64,000 nucleotides of DNA from Adiantum capillus-veneris (lineage: Eukaryota; Streptophyta; Polypodiopsida; Polypodiales; Pteridaceae): NCBI GenBank assembly GCA_014529385.2, contig CM043970.1:44436779-44500778 (forward strand), read 5' to 3'. Positions within the stretch are counted from its first letter, which is position 1, and each line of letters begins with the position of its first letter. The translations under genes were made by a program, and so were the position numbers. Below, in pieces: positions 23,930 to 36,275 of this stretch. The notes beneath the pieces were generated by a model. That model made no database searches, was not told where the DNA came from, and was given only the letters and a program-made list of their open reading frames with translations.

Positions 23930-25858
23930 TGTTTAGGATGTGTGTGTAGTTGTTCTATCATAAGTAATAAGACATAATTCAACTTTTTGCATTCAAAAGA
24001 CAGTTGGCTTTAGAAAAGAGGAACTGATAAGTACAAAAACAACTCAGCCTTAGAATTATCTTTGTACAATTTTTGTAAGAATGAAGCCTCATTCCAGTAT
24101 ATAAATAACAGAAGAACTTCCCTTGCAGTAAGTGTATGTGTAATCTCTGATGGATAACTTGCTAAAGCCAAAAAAAAACCTTTTCCAAGATAGGATAGAG
24201 TCCTTACCTGCATCCATCCAAACAAGACAACAATTCAATTAGCCTTGGATGTGTTTTACAGGTATCAATGGACTATACTAGTTGTTATCCATGTCCATCT
24301 TACAAACTTTAAAAAAAAAAAAAACTTTACAAGCTTTAATCCAAAATATTAATTTTAAACAAATATTGTCTCTTATTTACTTAAAAGAATCCCAAAGTTC
24401 CTTAGTAAAAGAGTATCATTTTGATTAGAAGGTCATCACTCCTAATCCAAGTGTCAAAAATCCCCCCATTTTTTCTTTTCAAGCGTTTTTACGAGTTTAT
24501 GAAAGATACATCAAATGAAGTTTATAAAAAGTTTTATTTATAGTTTTTTTTTAAAATATCTCAAGCTCGTTTGGACTTGCTATTACGTTAGATACCTATC
24601 ATAGTGAATGGTCCCCAAATCATCCCTCAATTTGTACATCATTTACCATATACTTCACTTAAGCCATCCAAGTATCAAGGGGGGCTGCTAAAAACCAGGC
24701 CTTATTCCGAATCCATGAAGTTTTCTACGAAAAAAGGACATATTATGTTAAAGGAACTGGCATCATAACAATAACCAAAGCTATAACTGGAGCAACATCT
24801 GGCCGAGTGAATGAAAAAGCAATACTATTCATCATCCTAACCATACCAAAGTACAGGCCAAGAATTGCCATAGTGTGCACCCGGGTACCATATCCTAATG
24901 ATGTGCGTGTTTTTTTAAAGGAAAAATTAGAGTGCAGTAGGACACAAAAACATCATCATCCAACCAATCCCAATCAATGCGCAGTAAACAAATCCAAACC
25001 ATGTAAGTATCCATAGCTATTTAATAGCCAAGCTTCTAAAAAAGAAGCGACAGTAACAAGTAAATTGAGCAGCATTCTGATGCTTTCTAAACCACCAAGG
25101 TAGGTTCGGCATACAGTCAACAAAGTAATGCCAGGTTCAGTACAGCGGTAGTAGAATCGTTTTCAAAAGCCAATATAAACGTAGAGTAGCTATCAAAAAA
25201 TAAGAGATTATGAATGGTAACTTTCGGTATTACACACCCCCTTATTTTAACAATAACCACAGAGTAAAACAGTAACCCAAAAACCTAGTGGAAGGGAAAA
25301 AAATCATGCTGCAATACCATATATAGTCACAGTCCAACAGGAACCATAACCAAGTTCAGAGTGAAAACTATATGCAGACACACAATACCAAAAACTAGCA
25401 TCATTACAAAAATTCCTACTTTCCTCTCTTTTAAAAAAAAAAAACCTGCAACGAAATATGTCTAGGCAGAGTGGCCAACCTGAGTTACTATTGTAGCGAG
25501 CTCCATATTCTAGTGTAGAAAAGACACACGATTCTAGCAGAACATCAAACAACGCTAAGTGAGGGGCAGAGGTGCGTCCTAACCTCTTTATATAGAGGAG
25601 GGAGGTGGGCCGCCAATCCTTTGTAATGAGCAGAATCGGCATGAGTGGAGTGACTCTTCTTCGGAGACAGCGAGCCGCCTATGTTGCAAGGGAGGTATCC
25701 CTAGCGCCTTTATGGCCAATTTTGCCATAGGATAGTAAACCACTCAAAAGACAAACACGTATTTCCAGTGTTATGGACGGGCCAAGTCCCATGGTGTGGA
25801 CCTTAATAAAGTGAAGCTTTTTAGATATCATAATAAGCTAGGGGCTCTTCAAGTAATA

Positions 25859-25922
<64 letters not shown>
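23930..25922 (-). repeat. 2-kb direct repeat of the RT element, upstream copy
   Basis: Second copy of 17166-19198, placed just upstream (minus strand) of the RT gene. Its TATA box is at 25594-25586, so transcription would run into the RT frame. Its outer end stops within a GT microsatellite (25860-25922), as does the match in the downstream copy. This is the layout of an LTR, or of the partial upstream tandem copy (pseudo-LTR) typical of Penelope-like elements. Confidence 0.75.
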
Positions 25923-25925
<3 letters not shown>

Positions 25926-26194
25926 CTTGGAAATTGGGGAAAGAGGTTGAGAGGTTGATGGTGAAGGTTGTGAGCAAGTGTTGAATTGTTTTCAGCAACC
26001 AGTCTCCCCCCTTCCTCCCAAAAATGCCTTCTATTGAATCTTGTAAAAGGAAGAGCAATGCAAAGGCACCAAAACAGTATGCAACTTTGGTGTTAGGTAC
26101 TTATAGTAGCCAATCTATCAAAAAAAAACATAGTGTTGGACTTTTGATTATAAAGCACTGGAAAACAAATCAAGCTAGTGTGTAGCACTACATC

Positions 26195-26237
<43 letters not shown>

Positions 26238-27384
26238 AGTAGTAGACATGACAACAGTGTGTGTGTGTGTGTGTGTGTGTCTGTGTGCATGCATAGGCAC
26301 ACATGGGTCCTCCAAACATAGAGAAGAGGGAGACAAATCTCCTTGACATTGGACACGAGAGTAGAGGTGGAGGTGTGTGCGTGCACATACATACACACTC
26401 ATAGGGAGGCAAAAGGCCATCTACGAGCTCCAGAAACACACAAAAAACGTTTTTGCATCTTTAAGCATCAAAGAGAGTAAGGGAGAGAGCCTGTAGTAGA
26501 GAGGGTGCACACATGCATCTACAACCATCGATGGTGGCACCAGACACTCTCTACTCAACCAGAGGCACTCTGGCATCATAGTGTGTGACCTTCGAGCCCA
26601 CAGGAGTCCATCACACCAGTTGGAAACCCTCATAGCAGCTCCACCTATCCGTAGTAGCTCACAATTTGATGTAGCCTTTATGGGAAGGCACTCAGTTTCA
26701 TCAGCATCAGCCTCCTAGAGACTCTATTTTACTCCATTCCTATCCAGTTGTGGGAGTAGACATCAACCCCATCATCTTTTTGGCATCATAATTTTGAATT
26801 CTTCGCGAGCGTCCATCTCGATGATGGAAGATGGAATCAGCATCTTCTTCCCATCGCTTACATAAAAGAAGAGCAATCTGTCTCTCCTCTGGAATAGCCT
26901 CACCATCTGGTCTCCTCCCAATCTCATCCAAAGCGGTTTTGATGATGGTTTCTCTCTGGCATCCCAACCTCAACATCGAGCACTGTCGGTCACCTTCGAG
27001 CAGTTCACACAGATATCTCGAGAGTTTGGCATCACCGATGAGCGGTGTTTTGACACACATAGGAGTGCATATTGATCCATTCCAACTATGTGCTTCAGAG
27101 ACTATTTGTCTTTGATTGTGAGCATTTAGCATAATATCTAGGATATTCTCTCGTAATAACTATGTATATCATTTTTCATAATCCCAAAATCATATTACTC
27201 AATCTACCACCCATTTGTAATTCATGGGTAATTGGTAAGTAGAGTGCAACACATCACCATGCCTTATATTTGAATACAATTGATAGGTTACACAAGACTC
27301 CACATGTTGAGATTTATCTTTGTACATTCCCTTTTACAAATGCCATACACCTCAATGACCAACCCATATACAGTGACTACGTGA
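25923..27384. other. No gene supported
   Basis: Contains a GA tract (26196-26232) followed by GT (26260-26284). A 130-codon minus-strand frame at 26740-27132 has no recognisable domain. Confidence 0.5.
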
Positions 27385-27611
27385 TGTTGGAATTAGGGTT
27401 GCAAAGAAACACACACAAGTTGGAGAAGACGAAGGAAGCTAAAGGCACACAAGAGAGAGTGTGTTACTTGGTGTGCAATGGAAAGATAGATAACCCTAGA
27501 GTGATGGGCATTTATACAATGCACGGGAGAAAAAACCTCCTAAAGAAGGAAAAAATGCCCCGGGGATCCTAGTGTGTTCACACACATCACTACCACATGC
27601 ATATGGTAACA
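27385..27611 (-). mobile_element. Copia 3' LTR, 227 bp
   Basis: On the minus strand it begins TGTTACCATATGC directly after a polypurine tract and ends CCTAATTCCAACA, the standard TG...CA ends. It contains a TATA box, TGTATAAATGCC, near 27520. The base run CGTGA flanks the outer end and would be one copy of the target duplication. The matching 5' LTR is absent from the window. Confidence 0.7.
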
Positions 27612-27624
27612 AATCCCCCCTGGA
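27612..27624 (-). other. Polypurine tract of copia element
   Basis: TCCAGGGGGGATT on the minus strand, immediately before the LTR. It would prime plus-strand DNA synthesis. Confidence 0.7.
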
Positions 27625-27686
27625 GTGATGCGGTGAACGAGAGCTGGCACATGAGTAAAGGGAAGTGCCATGCCCTGAGGACATGA

Positions 27687-28440
27687 TCAGTCCACAAAGG
27701 GGAGTAGGCCCAAAGCATTGTGGAAAGCTTCGAGCTTCTCACGAGACAATGCCTTTGTGAAAAGATCTGCAAGGTTTTCATGTGTTGGCACATAAGCCAA
27801 GCTCATCTCTCCTGCTGAGATTCTCTCCCTGACATAGCGTCAATGCACCTCAATGTGCTTTGTGCGAGCATGAAAAAATGGGTTCCTCGCAATCGCCAAT
27901 GCGCTCTGACTGTCAGTGTAAATAGTGTTGGTAGTTTCATGTTCAACACCCAAATCATCCATAAGGCGTTTGAGCCATACACACCCAACCGGAGTTGTGA
28001 AGAGTGTACTCAGCCTCACAACTCGAAGTGGTCAGAGTAGGTAGCTTCTTGCTCAACCATGATATACATGAACTTCCAAGCATGAAACAAAGAAACACTT
28101 GTGGACACTCGCGTGTCAAAACAACCAGCCCAATCTGAGTTCGAAAAAGCCTGTAAATCTAGCGGCAATGATCCCCCCTTGGGATAAAACAAGCCAAGAT
28201 GTAAAGTGCCCCTAAGGTAGCAAAAAATCCTCTTGACAGACTGTCAATGCTTAGACCCTCGGCTATGCATAAATTCGTCGACCTGTGAGACTGCAAACTG
28301 AATATATGCCCTCGTGTTGCATACATAAATGAGGCAGCCAAGAGCAGTTTGGTTAAGAGTGACATCACCAAGATCGCCAGCATCATGTAGACTCAACTTC
28401 AAACCTGTTTCCATGGGAGTGGCAATACGTTTTCAATCCT
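27687..28440 (-). pseudogene. Copia RNase H and pol C-terminus
   Basis: Continues the RT across frameshifts: IYVCNTRAYIQFAV, VKRIFCYLRGTLHLGL and FSNSDWAGCFDTRVSTS (28330-28090), then KHIEVH (27850) and LADLFTKALSREKLEAF, ending GLLPFVD with the stop at 27687-27689. This is the standard end of plant copia polyproteins. Confidence 0.8.
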
Positions 28441-28444
28441 CAAG

Positions 28445-29530
28445 TCAGAACTTATATAGCAATGTCTCTATGTAATTTTTATGACACAACGCTATACCAC
28501 CATCACACTGCTTAAACTGTATGCCCAAATAATGATGCAACAACCCCAAATCTTTCATCTTGAAAGTAGCATTCAAATCAGCCTTAAATTCAGCAATGTG
28601 TCTCTCATTTGGTCCAGTGATCAGCAAATCATCTATATAAAGAACCACAATGAGAAGTACATCACCCTCGCGCTTTACATACAATGTGCTTTCTATTGGA
28701 CTGTTACAAAAGCCTTGTTTGACCAAATGAGTGTTAACTTTCTCATACCAAGCACGAGGAGATTGCTTCAACCCATACAATGCCTTGTTACATTTGCACA
28801 CTTTGTCCTCTTGTCCTTTCTTGACAAGACCGCGAGAGTGCGTTACATAAACTTTCTCAAATATGTCACCATTTAAGAAAGCAGTAACAATGTCTGATTG
28901 ATGTACATCCCAACCAAAATGAGCTGCCAATGCACATAGAAAAGGCATAGTAGTCATACAACAAGTGGGAGCAAAGGTCTCTTCATAATCTATGCCTTTT
29001 TGCTGTGCATAACCCTTTGCAACAAGTCGAGCCTTTTGGTGATCGATCTCACCATCCGGCTTGCGTTTCAACTTGTAAACCCACTTCCTACCAATGGCCT
29101 TTTTGCCAGAAGGTAAATCACATAAAGTCCATGTGTCATTTTCTATAAGTGCATCATATTCTGATTGCATGGCAGCCATCCAAGTTTCTGAATTCTGTGC
29201 TTCATCAAAAGACAGAGGCTCCTCAACATCATGTAAGCTAGACACAACCAAACCATTACAATCTGATGCATAAGATGCATGGCGAGAGCCTGAACGAGTA
29301 CAAGTAGACAAAGGTGCATCCAATTTACTGTCACGCAAAGTGTGCACCAGCCATTTTGGCATACCTCTAGCCTGCTCATTTTCAGCCCTTTCCTCATCAA
29401 GTACATCATGTACATCTGCATCAGTAATAGGCTGATCTGTAACATTTTCAAAAAAACCCATAGGCTGTACATTTGCCTCATTGGAACTTACATTCGTATT
29501 TCCACCACTGAAAAGAGGCAACAGTGTCAT
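28445..29530 (-). CDS. Copia reverse transcriptase (RVT_2), open frame
   Basis: Open for 361 codons, the best-preserved coding stretch in the window. It includes WMAAMQSEYDALIENDTW, GRKWVYKLKRKPDGEI, RLVAKGYAQQKGIDYEETF, AFLNGDI, KALYGLKQSPRAWY and the catalytic VVLYIDDLLITG with both aspartates. The first Met is not the native start, since the polyprotein is continuous with the integrase through a frameshift near 29500. One odd site is THSRGLVKKG, where plant copia usually reads a QP.GF motif. Confidence 0.9.
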   Translation of the reverse strand: MTLLPLFSGGNTNVSSNEANVQPMGFFENVTDQPITDADVHDVLDEERAENEQARGMPKWLVHTLRDSKLDAPLSTCTRSGSRHASYASDCNGLVVSSLHDVEEPLSFDEAQNSETWMAAMQSEYDALIENDTWTLCDLPSGKKAIGRKWVYKLKRKPDGEIDHQKARLVAKGYAQQKGIDYEETFAPTCCMTTMPFLCALAAHFGWDVHQSDIVTAFLNGDIFEKVYVTHSRGLVKKGQEDKVCKCNKALYGLKQSPRAWYEKVNTHLVKQGFCNSPIESTLYVKREGDVLLIVVLYIDDLLITGPNERHIAEFKADLNATFKMKDLGLLHHYLGIQFKQCDGGIALCHKNYIETLLYKF

Positions 29531-30117
29531 AAATGTCCTGTGAGCTTACATTATTGTCTCTAGTACATGACAGCAAGGGCTGAACAGAATCTTCCACAAA
29601 CACTACATTCCATGAAATCACAAACACTAGATCCCGTGAAATCAAAATACGTTTTGTTTGCGGATGATACAACCTGTAACCTTTGCTTTCATCACTATAA
29701 CCAACAAAATAACGTTTGACAGCCTTATCATCCAATTTTTTGCGTTGTGTTAGTGGCACGAGAGCATATGCCAAACAACCAAAAACACGCATGTGCTCAA
29801 TAAAGGGCTTTCTATCATGCCATGCTTCATATGGAGTAATAGACTGCAAAGCTTTTGTAGGAAACCTTTTTAGTACATAAGTGGCACACATGATGACCTC
29901 AAGCCGAAAAGAATGCGGCAAAGCTTGACTTCTTACCATACATCGTGCCATTTCCGTAAGTGACATGTTTTTCCTCTCAGCAACACCATTCTGCTGAGGT
30001 GTATAAGGCATTGTACATTGGTGTTTTATCCCACGACTAGCCAGAAATGCATTGAATTCATGAGACATATACTTCCCCCCCTTTATCGAAACGGAGGGTG
30101 CCCATAGTACATTTCAA
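29478..30117 (-). pseudogene. Copia integrase, C-terminal half
   Basis: Starts inside the core near LRFDKGGKYMSHEFNAFL, with the second-half Asp, and continues to YTPQQNGVAERKN with the catalytic Glu. Then comes the C-terminal region VFGCLAYA and VGYSDESKGYRLY. The preceding part of the core is at 31343-31518, on the other side of an inserted foldback element. Confidence 0.85.
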
Positions 30118-31342
30118 CATTAGAAAATTTCGTAGGTCATTTGGAGGGCCTTGTAAGAAATTGTATTTCTCTCTCTAGAAACTTTTTATAAAATGCACTT
30201 GCACCTTGTGAGTACGTCCAAAAGGACAACCAGACAATCTAAAAGTAGATTTATATTCCCAATCGCCCTTGAAAACGGTCACTTTTTTATTTAATGCGAG
30301 CGTCTTTTTCAGGAGGCAGGTGCGGCGCATTCAATGCAGCTTACGTCATCACTAAAACTTGAAAAGTCAGAAACTGTCAAATAGTGATAGATTTTGAGGC
30401 TTTTGACACCACCAATGCGTCCAGAATGCCAAAATACCCTAAAAACGAATGTCTACTTGCCTCATTTCGACAACCGGAGAGCCAAAAAATGTCAAAAAAC
30501 CCCAAAAAATGGGCTTTTTACTTAAGGCGCGCGAGGAGGCATTTCTAAATTCTAGAATGCCCCTCTGCGCGCCTTTAGTACAAAGCTCTTTTTAGTGATT
30601 TTTGGACACTTATCTTTCCAAAAAGCCCCTTTTTAGAGGTTTTTGGACATTTTCCTCTCAAAAAGCTCCCTAAAAAGCGGAAAAAGAGGCTTTTTACTTA
30701 CGGTGCGCGAAGAGGCATTCCAAAATTCTAGAATGCCCCTCTGCGCGTCGTTAGTACAAAGCTCCTTTTAGTGATTTTTGGACACTTATCTTTCCAGAAA
30801 GCCCCTTGTTAGAGGTTTTTGGACATTTTCCTCTCAAAAAGCTTCCTAAAAAGAGAAAAAAGGGGCTTTTTACTAACGGCGCGCGAGGAGGCATTACAAA
30901 ATTTTGGAATGGCCCCTCGCGCGCCGTTAGTAAAATGTTTCTTTAGGGCTTTTTGACATTTTTTTGCCTCTTTGGATGTCTGAGCGAGGCAATTGGACAT
31001 TCATTTCTAGGAGATATGTGCGTTCCGGACGCATTGACAATATCAAAAGTTTCAAAATCTTCCACCACTTGATAGTTTTGTGACTTTTTGAGTTCTAGTG
31101 ATGACGTAGCCCGTATCAAATGCACGGCATCTACCTTCTGAAAAAGGTGCTCGCATTAAATGAAAGAGAGTGCTCGTCTTCAAGGACCACTAGATTATTA
31201 AATGAGGACAGGGACACCTTTTATATTTTTGTTAATATCAATCTATTTTTCTACGTAACGTAGGCTCTTCTCTCATTGGAGGAGCTTATTTTCCTCTCTC
31301 TTCCAAAAGGCCCTCCAAAAGACCTCCGAAATCTCCTAATGG
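30118..31342. mobile_element. Foldback Mutator-like element inserted in copia integrase
   Basis: The left end CATTAGAAAATTTCGTAGG and the reverse complement of the right end CCATTAGGAGATTTCGGAGG match. The inverted similarity continues inward for several hundred bases, for example TTTAATGCGAGC, TACGTCATCACTA and AATGCGTCC on both arms. Flanks ACATTTCAA (30109-30117) and ACATTTTCA (31343-31351) look like an imperfect 9-bp target duplication, as for Mutator-like elements. Removing it rejoins the integrase. No transposase is inside. Confidence 0.75.
30511..31040. repeat. 176-bp tandem repeats with CpG-rich palindromes
   Basis: The unit start (GGCTTTTTAC) recurs at 30511, 30687 and 30863, exactly 176 bp apart. 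Each unit has GCGCGCGAGGAGGCATT facing AATGCCCCTC-GCGCGC around a TTCTAGAA core. Confidence 0.8.
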
Positions 31343-31518
31343 ACATTTTCAACCATAGCCAGAAATTGTTTGAAGCTCATAAAAACTTCGGACTTCGCTT
31401 TAAGAGGAATTACCCATGCACGCCTGGAGTAATCATCAATGAAAGTCACAAAATAAAGGTAATTGCCCAAGTACGAAGTTTGCATGGGCCCACAAACATC
31501 ACTATGCACAAGCTGCAA
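31343..31518 (-). pseudogene. Copia integrase, N-terminal part of catalytic core
   Basis: Reads LVHSDVCGPM and YFVTFIDDYSRRAWV, with the first catalytic Asp, then FKQFLAMVEN just before the foldback insertion. Confidence 0.85.
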
Positions 31519-31563
31519 TCTACATGTGGGCCGAACTACACCATCCTTTGGAAACTTAGAACG

Positions 31564-32148
31564 CTACATCTTACCCAAAATACAACCTTCACAAACATGT
31601 TTGGCAGGTGCTTCAAGAGGCGGCAAAGAAGCAATGATATCAGATTTCTGCAAACATAGCAAACTGGCAAAATTCAGATGATCAAAACGTGCATGCCAAA
31701 GTTTTGCATCTGAAATATCCCTTGAATCTGCAACTGCGTTTGCAAAATTTTGTTCACACTGGTCATACAAAGTGAGCTTATACAGCCCACGGCACAAAAG
31801 CCCAGATGCAACGATTTTGTCACCAAAACTGAGATCATGAACTGTACATCTGTCATCCACAAATTTGACTACAAGTCCAAGTCTAGCAAGTGCAGATACA
31901 GACAAAAAATTCTTCTTGATCCCAGGTACATAAAGTGCATCAACAAGTGTGAAAGAACTGCCATTAGCAGCAGTAAGCACAATCTTTCCAACTCCCTGAA
32001 CTGGATAAGAGGCATTGTTGGCACAAGTGACTGAATTCCCATGAGAGACAGACTCGAGAGAGGTGAGCAATTCACGATGTGAGGTAATGTGCTTTGTAGC
32101 ACCACTCTTGAAAACCACACATATGAATCTGCAACAACTGACATACAT
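31564..32148 (-). pseudogene. Copia protease and GAG-pre-integrase domain
   Basis: Protease motif KSGATKHIT, where copia proteins have DSGATHHIT, so the catalytic Asp is replaced. Then VDALYVPGIKKNFLSVSAL and a GAG-pre-integrase zinc region, LWHARFDHLNF...CEGCILGKM, with His and Cys ligands retained. Confidence 0.85.
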
Positions 32149-32319
32149 GGATCATGGACAGCATGATTGTAAGTGCACTCTACACTAAAAGTCCATTCTG
32201 CATCAACATCAGAATTATAGTCTCCTTTTACAGAAGACTCAACAATGGCTGCATTTGTAGTGGAACCAGCATTTGCAATGGAACACCCTCTTTCTTCTTA
32301 GTCTCTTTGGCCTTTAACT

Positions 32320-32375
32320 TAGGACATTGCTGGATCAAGTGATCATTACCTTTACAATAAGGGCAACGCATCTTC
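32320..32375 (-). pseudogene. Copia gag zinc knuckle
   Basis: CPYCKGNDHLIQQC fits CX2CX4HX4C, followed by a Lys-rich spacer toward the protease. The rest of gag upstream is not recognisable. Confidence 0.7.
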
Positions 32376-32589
32376 TTTCACAAAAGAAACCTCCACGGCC
32401 ACCTTTGCAGACCTTATTCACAAACAGGTTGAAGAGCCAGCAAGGTTATACCACCAGCATTTCCACTTCCTGTCTAAGAGGCCGCCAAGGTATACAACGC
32501 CAAACCATATGGTTGCCACCACCTTCATGCAAGTCCTCAAGTGAACAACCAGGCAACTGGTTGACCATGCACAATATGTCTTGACCACC

Positions 32590-33770
32590 TTGAAAGGAAT
32601 AAAGAAAGAAGGAAAGATCACATACCTGGGTGTACCAAAGGTGTTGACAAGAATTGCATACCATGCCATCGGCATGGCCGACAACCTACCACATGCCCCT
32701 ACCCCAGATCAAAACACTTGGATAGTGTCAGGTCAACCATCTCCTCGAGCTACCCACGAGATCCTAAAAATCTGATGAAGAATCGGCTGAGAGATCGCCA
32801 AAACGGCACAGTAGTGATAGCTCGAACAATGAAGAAAAAAGAGGAGGAGGAGAAGAAATGAAAAGAAAAGCCATGGCGCGCAGCACACCAAGAAGAGTCT
32901 GTTCAAAAGCAAACCCGGTTTGAAAGAGAGAAACATGCATACTAACGAATCCACCAAGAACAAGGAAAGGACCCAGAGAAGTGGGTGTCTAGTGGGCTTA
33001 ATAAACCAAGAACCAATCATCACTAGGAAGCAGGCTGAAGAACCCACTGAAGTATTGGAACGGATGTACCAAGAAGCAGAAGCTTTAAAGCTGAAAGAAT
33101 CTGAAGAAGGGGTGAGGAAAGAAAAAGAGGTGGAAGAACAACAAAAGTGAGCAGAGGAAACCACTGCACAAGGAGAAGAACAACATGCCCAAGGTGATGT
33201 GTCTCCCCGCATCTCTTCTCCTGTCACCAAGATCAACCAATGTCGAGCCCATCACCATCATGGCAGTTAAAGACACAACAAATGAGCCAACCAAAGAAGC
33301 AGAAGCTGAACAAGAAAAAGAAAATGAAGCTCCACAAGAATCTGAATAGCAAGAAGGAGCGGAAACAACACAACAAGCAGATATCTCTACTCAAGAGAAG
33401 CAAAGAGAGAAAGAGCCAGAGGCAGAAAAGATAGCCAATCCTGAACCATAAGAGGACTATGCAAAATTTGAGTACACAAGAGAACAAGAGGCTGAGGAAA
33501 CGCCCTCTACCTCAACAAAGCAAGATAAGGCCGAGGCACAATCCTCTACCGCAACAGAAAAAGATCAGCCGACACAAGGGCAGCAATAACAAACAGCAGC
33601 CATGACGCAGCCAGAGGTAAAAGAATCTATAGAAACATCAAGACAAATAGCACAAAGCAAAGATTGGCAATCGAATGATGAAGTCATCCTGCAAGTGAAC
33701 GAATATGCTAAGAAAATGCATGAGATGACAGTGATAGCCGTTTTTCGGCTCTTTGTAATTGCCACAGTGA
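32590..33770 (+). pseudogene. Acidic, Glu/Lys/Gln-rich ORF, decayed
   Basis: A low-complexity charged protein is readable in two linked frames (shift near 33240), containing EEPTEVLERMYQEAEAL, KEAEAEQEKENEAPQE and SIETSRQIAQSKDWQS. The interruptions are single TAG or TAA codons in Gln-rich context. No domain recognised. It resembles the acidic part of the ORF at 36963-37241 and may be a non-enzymatic retroelement protein. Confidence 0.35.
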
Positions 33771-34159
33771 GTTACCTCACCCTACCAAAATCACCCAAAC
33801 ACTATGGCTATCCCTACCATTTCACTGTACATAGGCGTGCGTGAGTCACGGGACTTTTCCCATATCTTCTTAAAAAACCCTCAATTAGCTAGTCATTAGG
33901 CTAGTTGAGCCAAAAAAATAAAAAATATAAGTATATTATGGCCCATGCGTATGTAAATATTTCTTTGTATATAGGGCCTAAATAAAAGATTTTTTCATAA
34001 TTATTTTGGTATTTATTTAAATATTTCTACCTAGGTGTGTGTTACTTATGCTCTGTACATTGCCTCACCATTACCACAATTTTTCCTTACCATTTTTCAT
34101 ACTCTTTATTCCATATAGAAATATTTTCATGTAAGCTTCTCTTATATTTGTTGTAACTC

Positions 34160-36096
34160 CACCCCAACAAAAATCCAAAAAAACTAGTTTTATTTATGTG
34201 TATAATTTTTCACTATTGTGATTTTTCCCTTCCTACATCTATTTTGTTTTTTTTTCTAAAAAATTAGAACACCAAAAATGTTTATCTTTTTATGGTAGCC
34301 TCATAATGAGAGAGATTTCTTTTGACCCCTTTATATTTTTTCCACTTCTATTATTTATATTTGACATGTACATATTTTTTAGACCCCTCAATATTTGATT
34401 TTCTTAGTTGTACTATTCACTTATCATAATCTCAACAATATCTTCAATTATAGACCTACCAAATAAGGTCAAGGGTAGGTGGCATGCATACATGCACTAT
34501 GGAAGGCTCACTCTTGGAGGTATTCAAAAGAATCATCCAAAGAAGGACCCCACAAGGACCTTGTGCAGTGGAAAAAAACGGTCGGTTTTGCTGAATTTTT
34601 AAAGTTCACTTTCTCTCCGAATTTGAAAAGGTGATACAAACAAAAGTTGTAGCTCGTGGGCTGAACTTTTGCCTCAAATTTTTTCATATTTTTTTGAGCT
34701 ACGAGCTGTGAGCTATGATTTTATTAGTGGACCCCAGTTTTCCCATGCTATGCAGCCACACTCTCTCTTCCACTTTATCATTTTCCTCTTTCACACACAC
34801 TTCTCCACTCATCATCCCCACCTCTCTCACCACTCCTCTCTGCACCCTACTCACCTTCTCCTCAACCTTGAAGAATAAGAGAAACCATGGTGAACTCATA
34901 CCTCCCACACACAATTCCATTCCAAAATTGACCACCTAGTCTCATTTTTCCTCCTCCAATTTACCCATATCTATCAAAAAAAACCACAAAATTCAGCCTC
35001 TTCTCTTAAAAGACAACATCATGGTGGTTGATTACTCAGCTTCAATTACCTTGTCTCTCAAGGAAGGTCAAGAGTGGAGAAAAAATGTACCGTCAAAGCT
35101 AGTGGACCGTCAACAAGCGTCAAAATTGGCCCTACTCAAGACACTTGGAGCATCAACCTTGTAAGAAATCCACCTTTTCTTACCTCTTAAGAGTTTTTCT
35201 TCCTTATTTGTATCCTACATGGATACTCCCATTGTAAATATCCAATTCCATTTGTAAATTAATACTAACTCTACTAACACTAACCCACTATGAAAAGTCC
35301 TATCACCTCCATTTCTCTCCTCTCTCTTTCCCCACCAACTTCTTGATAATTCCAAGCAAAAGAAATTAGATAAATTGCTGAAAATCTAACCCAGCCATGG
35401 TTAGAGGAGTAACCCTAGCCTTCAAAATTGCTATAAAAGGAGGGTGTAGCTAGCACAAAAGGGGGAGCCATAAGCAAGAGCACTATGCTATAGCTTGAGA
35501 AGCCAAGCTCAACCTCTCTAGAAGGAGCTCTTGAGTGGAAGCTCATTGTCTTATGCATGTGCATGTGTTGTAATAGGGGATTAGCAAGGGAACTCTATGC
35601 CATTGTAAGAGAGAGAGTGATCATTCAATTGAGAGTAGGAAATCTATCATTTCTCCTACTAGTGTAAGCCCAACATTTGCTGAATCAAGGAGGGTGGATT
35701 TGAACTAAGCTTGGATACTTTGTCTCCCTTCCAACGTGAAGTAATGGACAACAATGATGCGTAAGTGTCTTGGTGTTTTTTGTTATGTTCTTGATAGCTT
35801 GTCTCTGGTGTTGTCATCAATCTAGCCATAAATCCCACATACTGTAAGAGGGCGACAGGGTGGAGAGGACTCCCCTGGCCTTAAGACAGTGATTGGGGTG
35901 TCTTTTCTTGTGATGTGTTGTGGTGAAATTTACGCAAGCTATGCTGAACAAATACTAATTTCACTTTGATTTGTCATGACAGATTTGTAAGAAGGTATTA
36001 ATGCAACAAGCACCCCCTCCCCCTTTCTCTCTCTTTCTTAAATATATAGTTGTGTTTGCTTGATCATTAACGATACACTTCAAAGCAGCCCGAGCA

Positions 36097-36152
<56 letters not shown>

Positions 36153-36260
36153 TTTTAGTGTGTGAGAGTGTTCCATTGGTGTTAGGGTTAGTGTAAATTC
36201 CTTGCTTGTTTGTGGGTTGCTCTAACGATTCTCCTCTTTTACGTCCTAGTTCGCTCATAA
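34160..36260 (+). mobile_element. Gypsy-like LTR and leader, family B
   Basis: Same order of landmarks as region A: AT-rich part, GAGCTACGAGC blocks near 34700, TATA box at 35432-35438 (TATAAAA), leader, CT tract at 36101-36149, CCTAG...ACTAGG and a PBS-like TGGTGCCCC at 36267. The ends are not defined. Confidence 0.4.
36101..36149. repeat. (CT)n microsatellite
   Basis: About 49 bp of uninterrupted CT in leader B. Confidence 0.95.
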
Positions 36261-36266
36261 ACTAGG

Positions 36267-36275
36267 TGGTGCCCC
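36267..36275 (+). other. Candidate primer-binding site
   Basis: TGGTGCCCC preceded by ACTAGG, as at 5818. A coiled-coil ORF begins about 190 bp downstream. Confidence 0.35.

Larger units (their letters stand above)
27385..32400 (-). mobile_element. Ty1/copia retrotransposon, 5'-truncated, with nested insertion
   Basis: In minus-strand order it has a gag zinc knuckle, protease, GAG-pre-integrase, integrase (split by a 1.2-kb foldback element), reverse transcriptase, RNase H, polypurine tract and 3' LTR. The gag N-terminus and 5' LTR are missing beyond about 32400, where other sequence begins. Confidence 0.85.

Noticed and set aside
23863-23950. Hammerhead ribozyme near the hairpin, as in some Penelope-like elements
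   Set aside because: A GAAAC precedes the hairpin, but I cannot find a proper CTGATGA core or a matching cleavage site.
26740-27132. 130-codon minus-strand open frame
   Set aside because: No recognisable domain, no promoter or neighbour context, and no second copy to support it.
30511-31040. CRISPR-like array
   Set aside because: Units are 176 bp with internal palindromes inside a foldback transposon, not short repeats with unique spacers.
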